64,000 nucleotides of DNA from Anaeromonas frigoriresistens (GTDB lineage Bacteria > Bacillota > Clostridia > Tissierellales > SIT17): the NCBI RefSeq assembly GCF_016820655.1, contig NZ_WSFT01000031.1, positions 1-64,000 on the forward strand, read 5' to 3'. A model generated the notes under the pieces. It saw nothing but the letters and a program-made list of their open reading frames with translations. It made no database searches and had not been told where the DNA came from. Positions within the stretch are counted from its first letter, which is position 1. Every line of letters starts with the position of its first letter. The position numbers and the translations under genes are program-made. This document shows, piece after piece, positions 24,881-36,712 of the stretch.

Positions 24881-26425
24881 TTAAATTTGCACTTCTCTTT
24901 TTATGCCGAAGCTTGAGAATATCTTTAAGCTTTTGGCTTTTTTAATTCTATTAATTTCTTTACTATGAAGCTCTAAAAATATATCAAAATTCTCTAAACA
25001 TTTCTTCCTATCAGTTATTTCTAAGTCTTTTTTACTATTCATAATCAAAAATGCACTATATAAATCCCTTTGAACTTTATTATTATTTATATCTTTCCAT
25101 CTATTACTTAGAGACACTTTATTGCACTCATCAGAGTGGTGGTCGTATTGACTGGCTTTAAATGTCCAAGGATTAATATACTTTATTTCTTTCCCTATAT
25201 ATCCTAGCTTCCTATTTAAAACTTCGAAGAATTTACTCGGGGCTTTACTTCCTATAGACTTTCCAAACCTTTTCTTTCTCTTAAACCTACCGGTCTTTTC
25301 ATTAACTTTTGTTTCTCTAGCCTTCTTCGCTAGAGCCTTAAAATCCGTTTTCTCTACATAGATGTCTGTTCCTAGGCTAAGTAAATAACTGGCTAATATG
25401 TTATGCTCTATCTTCCTAATATCACTTAATTTCCTATATAATTCTTTCAGTTTAAATAACTCTTTTATATAGTTTTGAGACCTAACCCATTTATCCTTAC
25501 TACCTTTCTTTATTGTGCTATCTGGATTGAATTTATTAGGGTTAGTCGCTCTCCGAGACCTATCTAATTTCCTTTGACTTCTTCTAATTTCTTTATCTAA
25601 GTTATCCACCGAAGGTGCTAATTCCTGGAGTCCAACTTCTTTATCACAGCTATAGGCTATACTCCTTAAGGATGGATCGATTCCAACTCGGCTATCGCCG
25701 TATTTTTGCTTAAAATCTCCCTTATTATCTCTCTTGGAAGGAGGGGTTCCCTCGATGACTAGTTGTATATAATATTTATATTTACCTTTAACTACTTTTC
25801 TAACTATCCTGCAATACTTTATCTTATTCTGTAGGGCTTCATGGGCGTAGATATCATTTCTTCTTATTCTTACAGGGATAGCTAATCTTAGCCACTCAAG
25901 AGTATTATCTCTAAATCTTATTCCAGAGGTATTGTTTTTACCTTCCAAGGAATCTAGCTGACCATATTTCTTAAAGGATACTTTCTTTCCATCTCCAAAA
26001 ATTATATTCTCCATAGACTTCCAGGCCCTAGTTGCTATTTTTTGAGCTGTATTTATATCTAAACAATCAAATTGTCTTTTCATCGGTACAATATAACTAT
26101 GTAGGTCGTACTCAGTAAGTTTGGATTCTTTTCTTAGCTCATTTAATTTTGTTATTATTATTTTTCTTTCTTTATTTAACTTCTTTTCTTTTTTATTATC
26201 TTTATTGTTATTAATCTTCTTATTTATATCAATTAATTCTTTCATTAACTCTTTATATTTTCTACTTCTTTTGAGATGATTATATCTTTTTAGGGCTTCG
26301 CCCAAAGTAGCATTATACATTTGCCTGCCTATTTCTAATCTTTTATTTAATATATCTTCTTGATATTTCTCTGTTTCTAACCTTAATTCTAATATGTATG
26401 ACGGCCTTTTGTTTTTCTTTTTCAA
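24881..26425 (-). CDS. tnpB: TnpB-family RNA-guided nuclease (zinc ribbon missing)
   Basis: A protein of about 514 residues with a basic N-terminal half and a RuvC-like C-terminal half. The catalytic triad is visible: Asp250 in RVGIDPSLRS, Glu358 in TDIYVEKTDFKAL, and Asp454 in VQRDLYSAFLI. Between the last two, where TnpB usually has two CxxC pairs, I see SQYDHHSDECNK with one cysteine, so the zinc ribbon is absent or replaced. TTG at 26425 follows GGAGG by eight bases and is a better start than the GTG that abuts that site. It probably cuts DNA under RNA guidance; function in this strain is untested. Confidence 0.85.
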   Translation of the reverse strand: MKKKNKRPSYILELRLETEKYQEDILNKRLEIGRQMYNATLGEALKRYNHLKRSRKYKELMKELIDINKKINNNKDNKKEKKLNKERKIIITKLNELRKESKLTEYDLHSYIVPMKRQFDCLDINTAQKIATRAWKSMENIIFGDGKKVSFKKYGQLDSLEGKNNTSGIRFRDNTLEWLRLAIPVRIRRNDIYAHEALQNKIKYCRIVRKVVKGKYKYYIQLVIEGTPPSKRDNKGDFKQKYGDSRVGIDPSLRSIAYSCDKEVGLQELAPSVDNLDKEIRRSQRKLDRSRRATNPNKFNPDSTIKKGSKDKWVRSQNYIKELFKLKELYRKLSDIRKIEHNILASYLLSLGTDIYVEKTDFKALAKKARETKVNEKTGRFKRKKRFGKSIGSKAPSKFFEVLNRKLGYIGKEIKYINPWTFKASQYDHHSDECNKVSLSNRWKDINNNKVQRDLYSAFLIMNSKKDLEITDRKKCLENFDIFLELHSKEINRIKKAKSLKIFSSFGIKREVQI

Positions 26426-26431
26426 TATAAT

Positions 26432-26448
26432 CACCTCCTAAAGGAGTG
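26432..26448 (-). other. Left-end hairpin of the tnpB element, overlapping the tnpB ribosome site
   Basis: CACCTCC and GGAGTG pair around TAAA with one bulged base. The same bases provide the GGAGG site of tnpB, so folding of this end could hide the ribosome site. Confidence 0.55.
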
Positions 26449-26487
26449 GGCTTCCTTGCGCTATAAATTCTGTGAACCTTTATTCAT

Positions 26488-26513
26488 TTAATATGAACTT
26501 AAGTTCATATTAA
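26488..26513. promoter_or_regulatory. 26-bp perfect palindrome, likely TetR operator
   Basis: A perfect palindrome centred between 26500 and 26501 with core TATGAACTTAAGTTCATA, typical of TetR-type operators. It covers the -10 box of the promoter at 26507-26535, so bound repressor would block transcription. Confidence 0.8.
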
Positions 26514-26535
26514 TATATTTTTAATATTTTGTCAA
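26507..26535 (-). promoter_or_regulatory. Sigma-A promoter (ancestral tetR promoter)
   Basis: On the minus strand TTGACA (26535-26530), a 17-base spacer and TAATAT (26512-26507). Its orientation is toward tnpB and tetR. Confidence 0.8.
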
Positions 26536-26577
26536 TATGACATGGGAAAACCAGTGAGGATTTATATGATTTTTTAT

Positions 26578-26637
26578 GTCATCCTGAGCATCGGGAAGGA
26601 TCTTGTTTTTAAGACTCTTCGACAGGCTCAGAGTGAC
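26578..26637. repeat. Dispersed repeat family A, copy 9 (inverted pair)
   Basis: GTCATCCTGAGCATCGGG and AAGGATCTT are followed by AAGACTCTTCGACAGGCTC and AGAGTGAC. The two halves face each other and form an imperfect hairpin. Confidence 0.75.
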
Positions 26638-26703
26638 AAAGATATAAGCAATGATAGACAAAGGTAAATCTTTTATTAATATAATACAACAAATCTATGA
26701 TAC

Positions 26704-27162
26704 CTAAAGAGAATCATAGATTTCTTGTATTTTTTCTATATCAAAATCTTTGTCTGTTATTTTATATTCTTTACGAAGTTCTTCACCCTTATATTCTAAT
26801 GAGGTTGTCTTATAAATAATATTAACATTTATCTTATCTATGACTATATATAAAACTTCACTTCTACCTTTATTACTTAAATTTACTCTAAGATGCTTAT
26901 TATCTTCTGCAACTAATCTGTAAGATCTTTCTTTTAATTTTACATTATTTAGATATGATATTAATTCTTCTATTTTTTCTTGGTCTTCTGTACTTCTTTC
27001 TCCTTCATCTCCCTTTATCTCCATATATGTAAAGACATCATTTTCTACATATTTATTAAATACTATCTCTTCAAAAGTTCCCCTTTCTAGATAAGTATTT
27101 AGTACAAGTAATATAACAACAATTGCTACTATAGCTAATAAAATAATATATATTTTTTTCAT
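26704..27162 (-). CDS. Small membrane-anchored protein, paralogue of the 14.2-14.7 kb gene
   Basis: A 152-residue protein with an N-terminal hydrophobic anchor (about residues 4-22) and a soluble remainder. It shares with the protein at 14194-14664 the anchor pattern, an E-[ER]-G-x-[FV]-E-E-[IV] strand after it, and the C-terminus ITDKDFDIEKIQEIYDS. No family is recognised. It interrupts the usual spoIID-spoIIQ neighbourhood together with the tnpB element and tetR. Family A copies flank it on both sides. Confidence 0.75.
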   Translation of the reverse strand: MKKIYIILLAIVAIVVILLVLNTYLERGTFEEIVFNKYVENDVFTYMEIKGDEGERSTEDQEKIEELISYLNNVKLKERSYRLVAEDNKHLRVNLSNKGRSEVLYIVIDKINVNIIYKTTSLEYKGEELRKEYKITDKDFDIEKIQEIYDSL

Positions 27163-27249
27163 AAGCTCCCCCTATACTCTCTTTGTTAAATTATACCATA
27201 TTTTGTTTTGATGTTTAATTACTCTGTTCAATTTATAAGTATAAAAATT

Positions 27250-27279
27250 CTTCAGACTCTTCACTTCGTTCTGAGTGAC
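27250..27279. repeat. Dispersed repeat family A, copy 10
   Basis: CTTCAGACTCTTCACTTCGT followed by TCTGAGTGAC. It is the rightmost copy in the window. Confidence 0.65.
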
Positions 27280-27310
27280 AAAAAAATCAACAATAATAAG
27301 ACATCATAAA

Positions 27311-27338
27311 AATAACCGGGGATTTCTCCCCGGTTATT
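27311..27338 (-). terminator. Terminator of spoIID
   Basis: Perfect 12-bp arms AATAACCGGGGA/TCCCCGGTTATT with a TTTC loop overlap the spoIID stop. A T run follows on the minus strand. Confidence 0.85.
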
Positions 27339-28371
27339 TCATCATCTCCTTAGTGACCTGCAATATTTCTACTCCTGTATAGTAATGCTTTAATATTTCT
27401 TTATAGTTACTACCTTTTTCAGCCATTCCGTTGGCTCCCCATTGACTCATTCCTACTCCGTGGCCATTTCCTATGGTTTGTATAATTATTTCATTATCCT
27501 TTGGTATTACTGTGATAGTGAAGTTTGTTGATTTAAATCCGAATAGAGTTCTTAGGTCTCTTCCACTCATTACTACATTATCAATTCTAATCTTACTTAT
27601 TCTACCGGTACTAGTCTTTTCTATTAAGTCTATTTTATCTTCAATATTGTCTTTAGTAATATTTATTGTTGGATATTTTTCTTTTAATTTTGAGATGAAC
27701 TTATCTATTGATATTTTAAAGTTATCTCTAATACTGGGGGATTCTCCTTCATAGGGACTCTCTACCGGTCTTAAATATGGCTTAGCTGATGAAAATACTT
27801 CCTCAGAAGCTTCTGTCATTCCTCCACTGGAAGAGTGGAATAATGGTTCTGTTATTATTTTCCCTTCATAGGTAAGGATCTCTCCTTTTGTATCCTTCAC
27901 GGCTTGTTCTATCTTTCCCCAATACTTGTCATACCACTCCTGAGAATGTAGCTCCAGTAATTTATCCTTAGAATACCACACTTGACAATGGATAGTATTA
28001 CATAAGGGGGCATTAGGATGTTCAGGGTGACCTTCTTTATATTGTATCATTCTAGAGATTGCATAGGTTCTAGCTGCTACTGATTGAGACTTTAATGCCT
28101 CAACTTCAAATTCTGCAGGCATTTCTCCTGCTACTACTCCTTTAATGTACTCCTCTAAAGTCATATTTATTACTTTTTTTGTTTCTTTATCGTATATATC
28201 TACAGTCAATTCCTTTGAATCTACTATGTCTTGATTCTTTACATCAGTGATTTCTTTTATTTCTTTTATTTCCTTCTCTTCTATTTCCCCATTCCAAGTA
28301 GCTAGAATGATAATAGGAAATATTAGTGTTATCAACAGTATGAAGCCTATTAATGCTAATAATGATCTCAT
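27334..28371 (-). CDS. spoIID: Stage II sporulation protein D
   Basis: A 345-residue lytic transglycosylase of the engulfment machinery (with SpoIIM and SpoIIP), acting in the septal wall. There is one N-terminal membrane helix (residues 4-26), then a SpoIID domain with LEEYIKGVVAGEMPAEFEVE, ALKSQSVAARTYAI, the CNTIHCQVW cysteine motif and GNGHGVGMSQWGANGMAEKG. The catalytic Glu is expected in the GEMPAEFE stretch. It lies downstream of murA as in B. subtilis and has its own terminator. Confidence 0.96.
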   Translation of the reverse strand: MRSLLALIGFILLITLIFPIIILATWNGEIEEKEIKEIKEITDVKNQDIVDSKELTVDIYDKETKKVINMTLEEYIKGVVAGEMPAEFEVEALKSQSVAARTYAISRMIQYKEGHPEHPNAPLCNTIHCQVWYSKDKLLELHSQEWYDKYWGKIEQAVKDTKGEILTYEGKIITEPLFHSSSGGMTEASEEVFSSAKPYLRPVESPYEGESPSIRDNFKISIDKFISKLKEKYPTINITKDNIEDKIDLIEKTSTGRISKIRIDNVVMSGRDLRTLFGFKSTNFTITVIPKDNEIIIQTIGNGHGVGMSQWGANGMAEKGSNYKEILKHYYTGVEILQVTKEMMK

Positions 28372-28423
28372 TTAATCCCCCATTTCTCCTTTTAGTTAAT
28401 AGTCTAAAGTTTTCTCTAGCTTT

Positions 28424-28455
28424 ATTCTTATCAATACATATATATAAGATATGAC
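28424..28455 (-). promoter_or_regulatory. Possible sigma-E promoter of spoIID
   Basis: On the minus strand GTCATATC (28455-28448), 15 bases, GATAAGAAT (28432-28424). The -35 box matches the sigma-E consensus in seven of eight positions; the -10 box is weaker. Confidence 0.45.
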
Positions 28456-28581
28456 ATTAGTAAGAGATATATGATTGAAAATTTAGAATTATTTCCCCGG
28501 AAAATAGTGTCATATTTCCTGGGAAATTGTAATGGGAAATATTTTACTGTCGAGGGATGTTGATGAAAAATAAGAACAGTA

Positions 28582-28613
28582 AAAAAGTAGAGGATTAAAA
28601 TCCTCTACTTTTT
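28582..28613 (-). terminator. Terminator of murA
   Basis: Perfect 13-bp arms AAAAAGTAGAGGA/TCCTCTACTTTTT around TTAAAA, overlapping the murA stop. A T tract follows on the minus strand. Confidence 0.85.
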
Positions 28614-29871
28614 AGTCTTCTACTCTTCTAATCTTAGCACCTAACTTAGTAAGTTTTTCTTCTATATCAGAATACCCTCTATCAATATGATGTATTTGAT
28701 TTACTTCAGTAATATCATCAGATATAAGTCCAGTTAAGATTAATGCTGCTCCGGCTCTTAGGTCTGTTGCTTTTACCGGTGCACCCATAAGGTTATTAGT
28801 CCCTGTTACTATGGCAGATCTACCGTCTATTTTAATATCTGCTCCCATTCTTCTTAATTCATTTACGTGCATGAATCTATTTTCGAAGATAGTCTCTATT
28901 ATAACGCTAGTTCCTTCAGCCATGCTCATTAATGCCATTACCTGGGATTGCATATCCGTTGGGAATCCTGGATAAGGTAGTGTTTTGACATCTACGGCTT
29001 TAATAACTTCTGGTCCTATAACTCTTAATGAATTATTCGCTACCTCTTCAAACTTTATACCTGCTTCTTTAAGTTTAGAGATTATTGATTTAACGTGATC
29101 TATTTCCACGTTTTCTATTGTAATATCTCCACCAGTCATTGCAGCTGCTGTCATATATGTTCCAGCTTCAATCCTGTCTGGTATGATAGTGTGTTCACAA
29201 CTACTTAACTTCTCTACTCCATTAATTCTCATTGTATTAGTTCCGGCGCCTTTTATATCAGCACCCATTTTGTTTAAGAAATTGGCCAAGTCTACTATCT
29301 CTGGTTCTTGAGCTACATTTTCGAGTATTGTCTCTCCTTCTGCCATACTAGCTGCCATCATAATATTTTCTGTAGCCCCAACACTTGGGAAGTCTAGATA
29401 AATTCTATTTCCTTTTAATTGATCAACTTTTGCTTCTACATATCCATGACCTACTTCAATCTCTGCTCCTAAGGCTTTAAAACCTTTTAAGTGAAGATCT
29501 ATAGGACGGGTACCTATAGCACACCCTCCTGGCATGGATATTCTAGCTTTTCCTAGTCTTGCTAGTAATGGTCCCATCACTAGGAATGATGCTCTCATTT
29601 TATTCATTAATTCATAAGGTGCTTCTACATTATTTATATTTGCTGAGTTTATATCATAGGATTCTTTATTTTTCTTTTCTACTTCAGCTCCTAATGACCT
29701 TAACACTTCTGTCATTACATTTACATCTCTTAAATTTGGTACTTCTTTAAGTTCACATGTATCAGTTGATAATAGCGTCGCTGCCATTATTGGTAATGCG
29801 GAGTTCTTTGCTCCACTGATTCTAACTGTCCCCTTTAACGGAGGACTCTTTTCTACTATGAGTTTTGGCAC
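28612..29871 (-). CDS. murA: UDP-N-acetylglucosamine 1-carboxyvinyltransferase
   Basis: The first committed enzyme of peptidoglycan precursor synthesis; it transfers enolpyruvate from PEP to UDP-GlcNAc in the cytoplasm. It has 419 residues, the normal length. The active-site Cys117 stands in [14 protein letters not shown], so the fosfomycin target residue is intact. Lys22-Asn23 in SGAKNSALP and the C-terminal [13 protein letters not shown] are conserved. It is preceded by ywmB and followed by spoIID. Confidence 0.98.
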   Translation of the reverse strand: MPKLIVEKSPPLKGTVRISGAKNSALPIMAATLLSTDTCELKEVPNLRDVNVMTEVLRSLGAEVEKKNKESYDINSANINNVEAPYELMNKMRASFLVMGPLLARLGKARISMPGGCAIGTRPIDLHLKGFKALGAEIEVGHGYVEAKVDQLKGNRIYLDFPSVGATENIMMAASMAEGETILENVAQEPEIVDLANFLNKMGADIKGAGTNTMRINGVEKLSSCEHTIIPDRIEAGTYMTAAAMTGGDITIENVEIDHVKSIISKLKEAGIKFEEVANNSLRVIGPEVIKAVDVKTLPYPGFPTDMQSQVMALMSMAEGTSVIIETIFENRFMHVNELRRMGADIKIDGRSAIVTGTNNLMGAPVKATDLRAGAALILTGLISDDITEVNQIHHIDRGYSDIEEKLTKLGAKIRRVED

Positions 29872-29970
29872 TTAAATTTCCTCCTTGTAATACTTATTGT
29901 ATATTTAGTTTTGGAATTTTTCGGTTGTTAATATTATCATTTTTTTAATTTCTAGTTTTTTTTGGAATGA

Positions 29971-30774
29971 TTAGTATCCATGATCTATTATTGGTGTGGC
30001 AATCCAGATATAAGTTTTATCCTCAGTATAATTATGTCTCATAGCAATATTTAAATTCATCTTATTATTACCTGTATAGATATGATTATCTATATTTGGT
30101 GAATAAGCGGAAATGCTTATAATATCTGGTTGAGTATATTCTTCTACTTTTTTTGCTCCTACTCTTACCATTATCTCTGAGACTATATCGATTTTTTCAT
30201 TATTTTCTATATCACCATCAAATGTACCAACAATACAAGTGTTTATTTTTGGATTCATTTCCATGTTGTTAAAAATAGTTTTTATATTACTTTGAATTTT
30301 ATCATATTCTTCCAGTTTCTCTGATGTTATGTCAACTATTAATTCAGTCTTATTTAGATTACTATATTTATCAATATATGTCAAAAGAATTATTGTGACA
30401 GAACTGTTATTTTTATCCTTGCCAGATATTATCAGTTTTCTCTGATCTTCTTCTTCAATAAAATCCATAGTATATATAGGTTTATTTTCATCCAACATAT
30501 CCTGTTGATAATTTTCATATTCAAGTTCTCCTTGAATGTTGAATTTATCAAGTAAGCCTTGTCCTACTTTTTTAATTTCGTTTTCTTTTAAATACTCTTG
30601 AGATATCTGATCTCTAGCATTTATTCTAACCTGTAGTAATTCTGATTCTGATACTTTAAATGCACTTACCACTGGTTTTGATAGATTATCCCTTATTCCT
30701 TGGGATACTGTATAATTTGAAAATGCCAGCATTGCTATTAATCCTATTGATACAATTAACCTTTTACCCTTCAT
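29971..30774 (-). CDS. YwmB-like exported protein (DUF1779/TATA-box-binding-fold family)
   Basis: A 267-residue protein with an N-terminal signal or anchor (residues 4-24). The remainder resembles the YwmB family, known mainly from its place between the ATP synthase operon and murA in Bacillus; the same place applies here. The C-terminal NLNIAMRHNYTEDKTYIWIATPIID is the best-matching stretch. The function is unknown. GGGAGG precedes the ATG. The leader carries a large hairpin about 25 bases upstream. Confidence 0.75.
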   Translation of the reverse strand: MKGKRLIVSIGLIAMLAFSNYTVSQGIRDNLSKPVVSAFKVSESELLQVRINARDQISQEYLKENEIKKVGQGLLDKFNIQGELEYENYQQDMLDENKPIYTMDFIEEEDQRKLIISGKDKNNSSVTIILLTYIDKYSNLNKTELIVDITSEKLEEYDKIQSNIKTIFNNMEMNPKINTCIVGTFDGDIENNEKIDIVSEIMVRVGAKKVEEYTQPDIISISAYSPNIDNHIYTGNNKMNLNIAMRHNYTEDKTYIWIATPIIDHGY

Positions 30775-30800
30775 TGTTATTCCTCCCTAAAATATAAATA

Positions 30801-30871
30801 GGGAAGAGCAAGATCAGTGGTAAAAATGTTAAAGGGGGACAAAAACATTTTTACTGTCTAGTACTCTTCCC
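30801..30871 (-). other. Large imperfect hairpin in the ywmB leader
   Basis: Outer arms GGGAAGAG/CTCTTCCC and inner arms TAAAAATGTT/AACATTTTTA pair around an asymmetric internal loop and a central AAAGGGGGACAAA. It ends 27 bases before the ywmB start, so it would sit in the 5' untranslated RNA and might control translation or stability. Confidence 0.6.
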
Positions 30872-31311
30872 TTACAATAAACAGTATTGACAATTTATCT
30901 TGTCCTTTATACATTAGTTTATTAAAATTTTTAAGGAAAGAGTAAAATTTTCAATGTCCCTTCTTATTCAGTAATTTACCCGGTTAAAGAAATTAATAAC
31001 AGTTTTATTTATCAATACTTTGGGTATTGATGATAAATTTAAAAATTTTTTTTAATTTATCAAACTTTTCAGGAAATTAATATGAATTTTACCAACTAAC
31101 ATTTCAATACTTCAATTATACTAAAAATACTGTATACTTGTCTATTACTTAAACCTGCTATGTTTCGTCAATTTACTGCTTAATTCGACATTTATTTGAT
31201 ATCTTGGAACAAATACTATTTTAATCCTATTTTTCTATATAATATATAAGGCTAATGTCCTATATATTATATCATTCGAACCATGATTTCCCATAGGAGA
31301 GGTGAGACAAT
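30872..31311. other. 440-base A+T-rich gap
   Basis: I see no gene, RNA gene or strong promoter. It lies between ywmB and the ATP synthase terminator. Confidence 0.5.
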
Positions 31312-31342
31312 AAAAAAGGCTTCCAAATTGGAAGCCTTTTTT
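31312..31342 (-). terminator. Terminator of the ATP synthase operon
   Basis: Perfect 13-bp arms AAAAAAGGCTTCC/GGAAGCCTTTTTT with an AAATT loop lie about 45 bases past atpC. It is symmetric in its T tracts, so it is bidirectional. Confidence 0.9.
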
Positions 31343-31360
31343 GTCGAATCTGTGAAAAGT

Positions 31361-31389
31361 GATACAGAAGAACTGTCCCTCTGTCTCAC
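31361..31389. repeat. Dispersed repeat family B, copy 2
   Basis: GATACAGAAGAACTGTCC and CTCTGTCTCAC are a palindromic-ended unit abutting the atpC stop codon. Confidence 0.75.
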
Positions 31390-31793
31390 TATCCTCTTTT
31401 TGCTACGTTAATTCTATTAATTGCTTTTCTTAGAGCTATTTCTGCTCTGTCGTAGTCTATATTTTTATCTTTTTTCTTTAATTTTTCTTCTGCTCTTTGC
31501 TTTGCTAATTCTGCTCGATTTAAGTCTATTTCATCTGGCCATTCTGCTGCATCTGTGACTATTGTGGTCTTAGTTTCTGTTATATCTAAGTATCCTTCTG
31601 CAACAGCGGCTATTCTATATTCCCCATTTTGTTTAATTTTTACCCTTCCGATGGCAAGGGGAGTTACTAATGGTATATGATTTCTAAGGACACCTATATC
31701 TCCTTCTAAACCTCTTACTACTACCTTTTCCACCTCGTCTTCAAAGAACTTTCTATCTGGGGTTACTATTTCGAGGGTAAGTGTTGAAGCCAT
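31389..31793 (-). CDS. atpC: ATP synthase epsilon subunit
   Basis: A 134-residue rotor subunit of F1. The beta-sandwich domain covers residues 1-85 (TLEIVTPDRKFFEDEVEKVV, IPLVTPLAIGRVKI). The two-helix C-terminal domain (AELAKQRAEEKLKKK, AEIALRKAINRI) can extend to inhibit ATP hydrolysis in related enzymes. It is the last gene of the operon, 16 bases after atpD. Confidence 0.97.
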   Translation of the reverse strand: MASTLTLEIVTPDRKFFEDEVEKVVVRGLEGDIGVLRNHIPLVTPLAIGRVKIKQNGEYRIAAVAEGYLDITETKTTIVTDAAEWPDEIDLNRAELAKQRAEEKLKKKDKNIDYDRAEIALRKAINRINVAKRG

Positions 31794-31809
31794 TCTATCA
31801 CCTCGCCTA

Positions 31810-33216
<1,407 letters not shown>

Positions 33217-33243
33217 CTATTTCAACTCCTTTTCATTTAGTTC

Positions 33244-34104
33244 CTATTTTAGAGCTTCTGCTCCACCTACTATCTCTGCAATTTCTTGAGTGATGGCAGC
33301 TTGACGAGCTCTATTGTAGTCTAGAGTTAAGTCATCAATTATTTCTTCTGCATTCTCTGTGGCAGATTCCATAGCAACTCTTCTAGCTCCTTGCTCACTG
33401 GCAGAAGACTCTATCATTGCTCCATATATTACACTCTTAACATATTTAGGAATGAGATAGTCTAGTACTTCCTCTGGGGAAGGTTCATACTCTGTTAATG
33501 AATTTTTCACATCTGATTTATTCTCTTTTATTTCTTCCGCAGGAAGAAGCTTCATTATTGTAGGTTCATGGGATATTGTGCTTTTAAACTGGGTATAGGC
33601 GATATTTACTTCGTCCACTTCTCCATCTTTATATAGCTTTAATGCTATATTAGCTATCTGAGTTGCATCCATAAATGTAGGTTCTTCAGATATTCCAGTG
33701 AAGCTTCCTTTAACATCATAGTCTCTTCTTTTAAAGTGACTTTTACCCTTTAAGCCTATAGTGATCATTTTAGCTTGATCTTTATTATCTATTTGCTCTT
33801 CTACTTTTTTGATTATATTAACGTTATATCCACCACATAATCCTCTATCAGAAGTTACTATAATATAGCATTTATTCTTAACTTCTCTATTTTCAAGCAT
33901 TGGATGACTAACACCTCTACTTGAGGCTAGTATATCCTGGATGCTTCTTAAAACTGTAAGAAAATATGGTTCAGTTTTTTCTAGTCTTCTTCTAGATTTT
34001 TTTAATTTTGCAGAAGATACAAGCTCCATAGCCTTAGTAATTTGCTTTGTATTACCTACACTTTTGATTCGCCTCTTTATATCCTGCATACTCTCTTGAG
34101 CCAT
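33244..34104 (-). CDS. atpG: ATP synthase gamma subunit
   Basis: The central stalk of F1, 286 residues. The N-terminal helix (MQDIKRRIKSVGNTKQITKA) and the C-terminal helix (RARQAAITQEIAEIVGGAEAL) form the coiled-coil shaft. The internal SDRGLCGGYN is the family signature. ATG start with AGAGGTG upstream. Confidence 0.98.
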   Translation of the reverse strand: MAQESMQDIKRRIKSVGNTKQITKAMELVSSAKLKKSRRRLEKTEPYFLTVLRSIQDILASSRGVSHPMLENREVKNKCYIIVTSDRGLCGGYNVNIIKKVEEQIDNKDQAKMITIGLKGKSHFKRRDYDVKGSFTGISEEPTFMDATQIANIALKLYKDGEVDEVNIAYTQFKSTISHEPTIMKLLPAEEIKENKSDVKNSLTEYEPSPEEVLDYLIPKYVKSVIYGAMIESSASEQGARRVAMESATENAEEIIDDLTLDYNRARQAAITQEIAEIVGGAEALK

Positions 34105-34134
34105 CGAATCACCTCTACTTTCTATGAGGACATA

Positions 34135-36199
<2,065 letters not shown>

Positions 36200-36212
<13 letters not shown>

Positions 36213-36712
36213 TTACTTTCCCCTACCTCGTTAATAAACTCATTTATCATTTCATTATGAACATTTTCATCTAGGTTCTTATCTATAACTTTAGAAGCCA
36301 CCATCATAGATAATGTAACAACCTCTGTCTTAAATTCATGCATAGCTTTTTCTTTTTGTCTTTCTATTTCAGTATTAGCTTTTTTAATTATGCTTTCAGA
36401 TTCATTTTTAGCTTCGGCAATAATGTTTTGTCTTATTTCTTCTCCACGTTTTCTTGCCGCCTGTATTATTTCTTGCCCCTCTTTTTTAGCTTCATCTATT
36501 TTATTCTGATATTCTTGCTTTAAAGCTACTGCATCTTTTTTATCTTCCTCAGCTTTACTTAAATCATCTGCTATTTTTTCTTTTCTTTCATTTAAAATCT
36601 TTATAACAGGTTCAAATAAAAAATGTTTTAACACAAGGAAAATTACTAGGGTAGCTAACAATTGTAAAATGACCGAAGGCCATTCTGGTAAAACCCTTAC
36701 ATCAAATTGCAT
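36200..36712 (-). CDS. atpF: ATP synthase b subunit
   Basis: A 170-residue peripheral stalk protein with one N-terminal membrane helix (about residues 14-32). A long charged right-handed coiled coil follows (ADDLSKAEEDKKDAVALKQE and onwards) that would dimerise. The gene has a GAGGAGG site and lies between atpE and atpH. Confidence 0.97.

Larger units (their letters stand above)
24705..26465 (-). mobile_element. tnpB-only IS200/IS605-type element
   Basis: An element of about 1.75 kb with a single tnpB gene and no Y1 tnpA. The two ends share CCCACTCCTTYAGG (minus strand) within small hairpins: 24713-24732 on the right and 26432-26448 on the left. This is the expected sub-terminal structure of the family, which has no inverted terminal repeats. 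Exact ends are estimated. It would need a TnpA supplied from elsewhere to move. Confidence 0.75.

Noticed and set aside
31338-31350. TTTGTCGAA resembling a Spo0A box
   Set aside because: The same TGTCGAA occurs at about 42733 next to another family B unit, so it is likely part of the repeat rather than a binding site.
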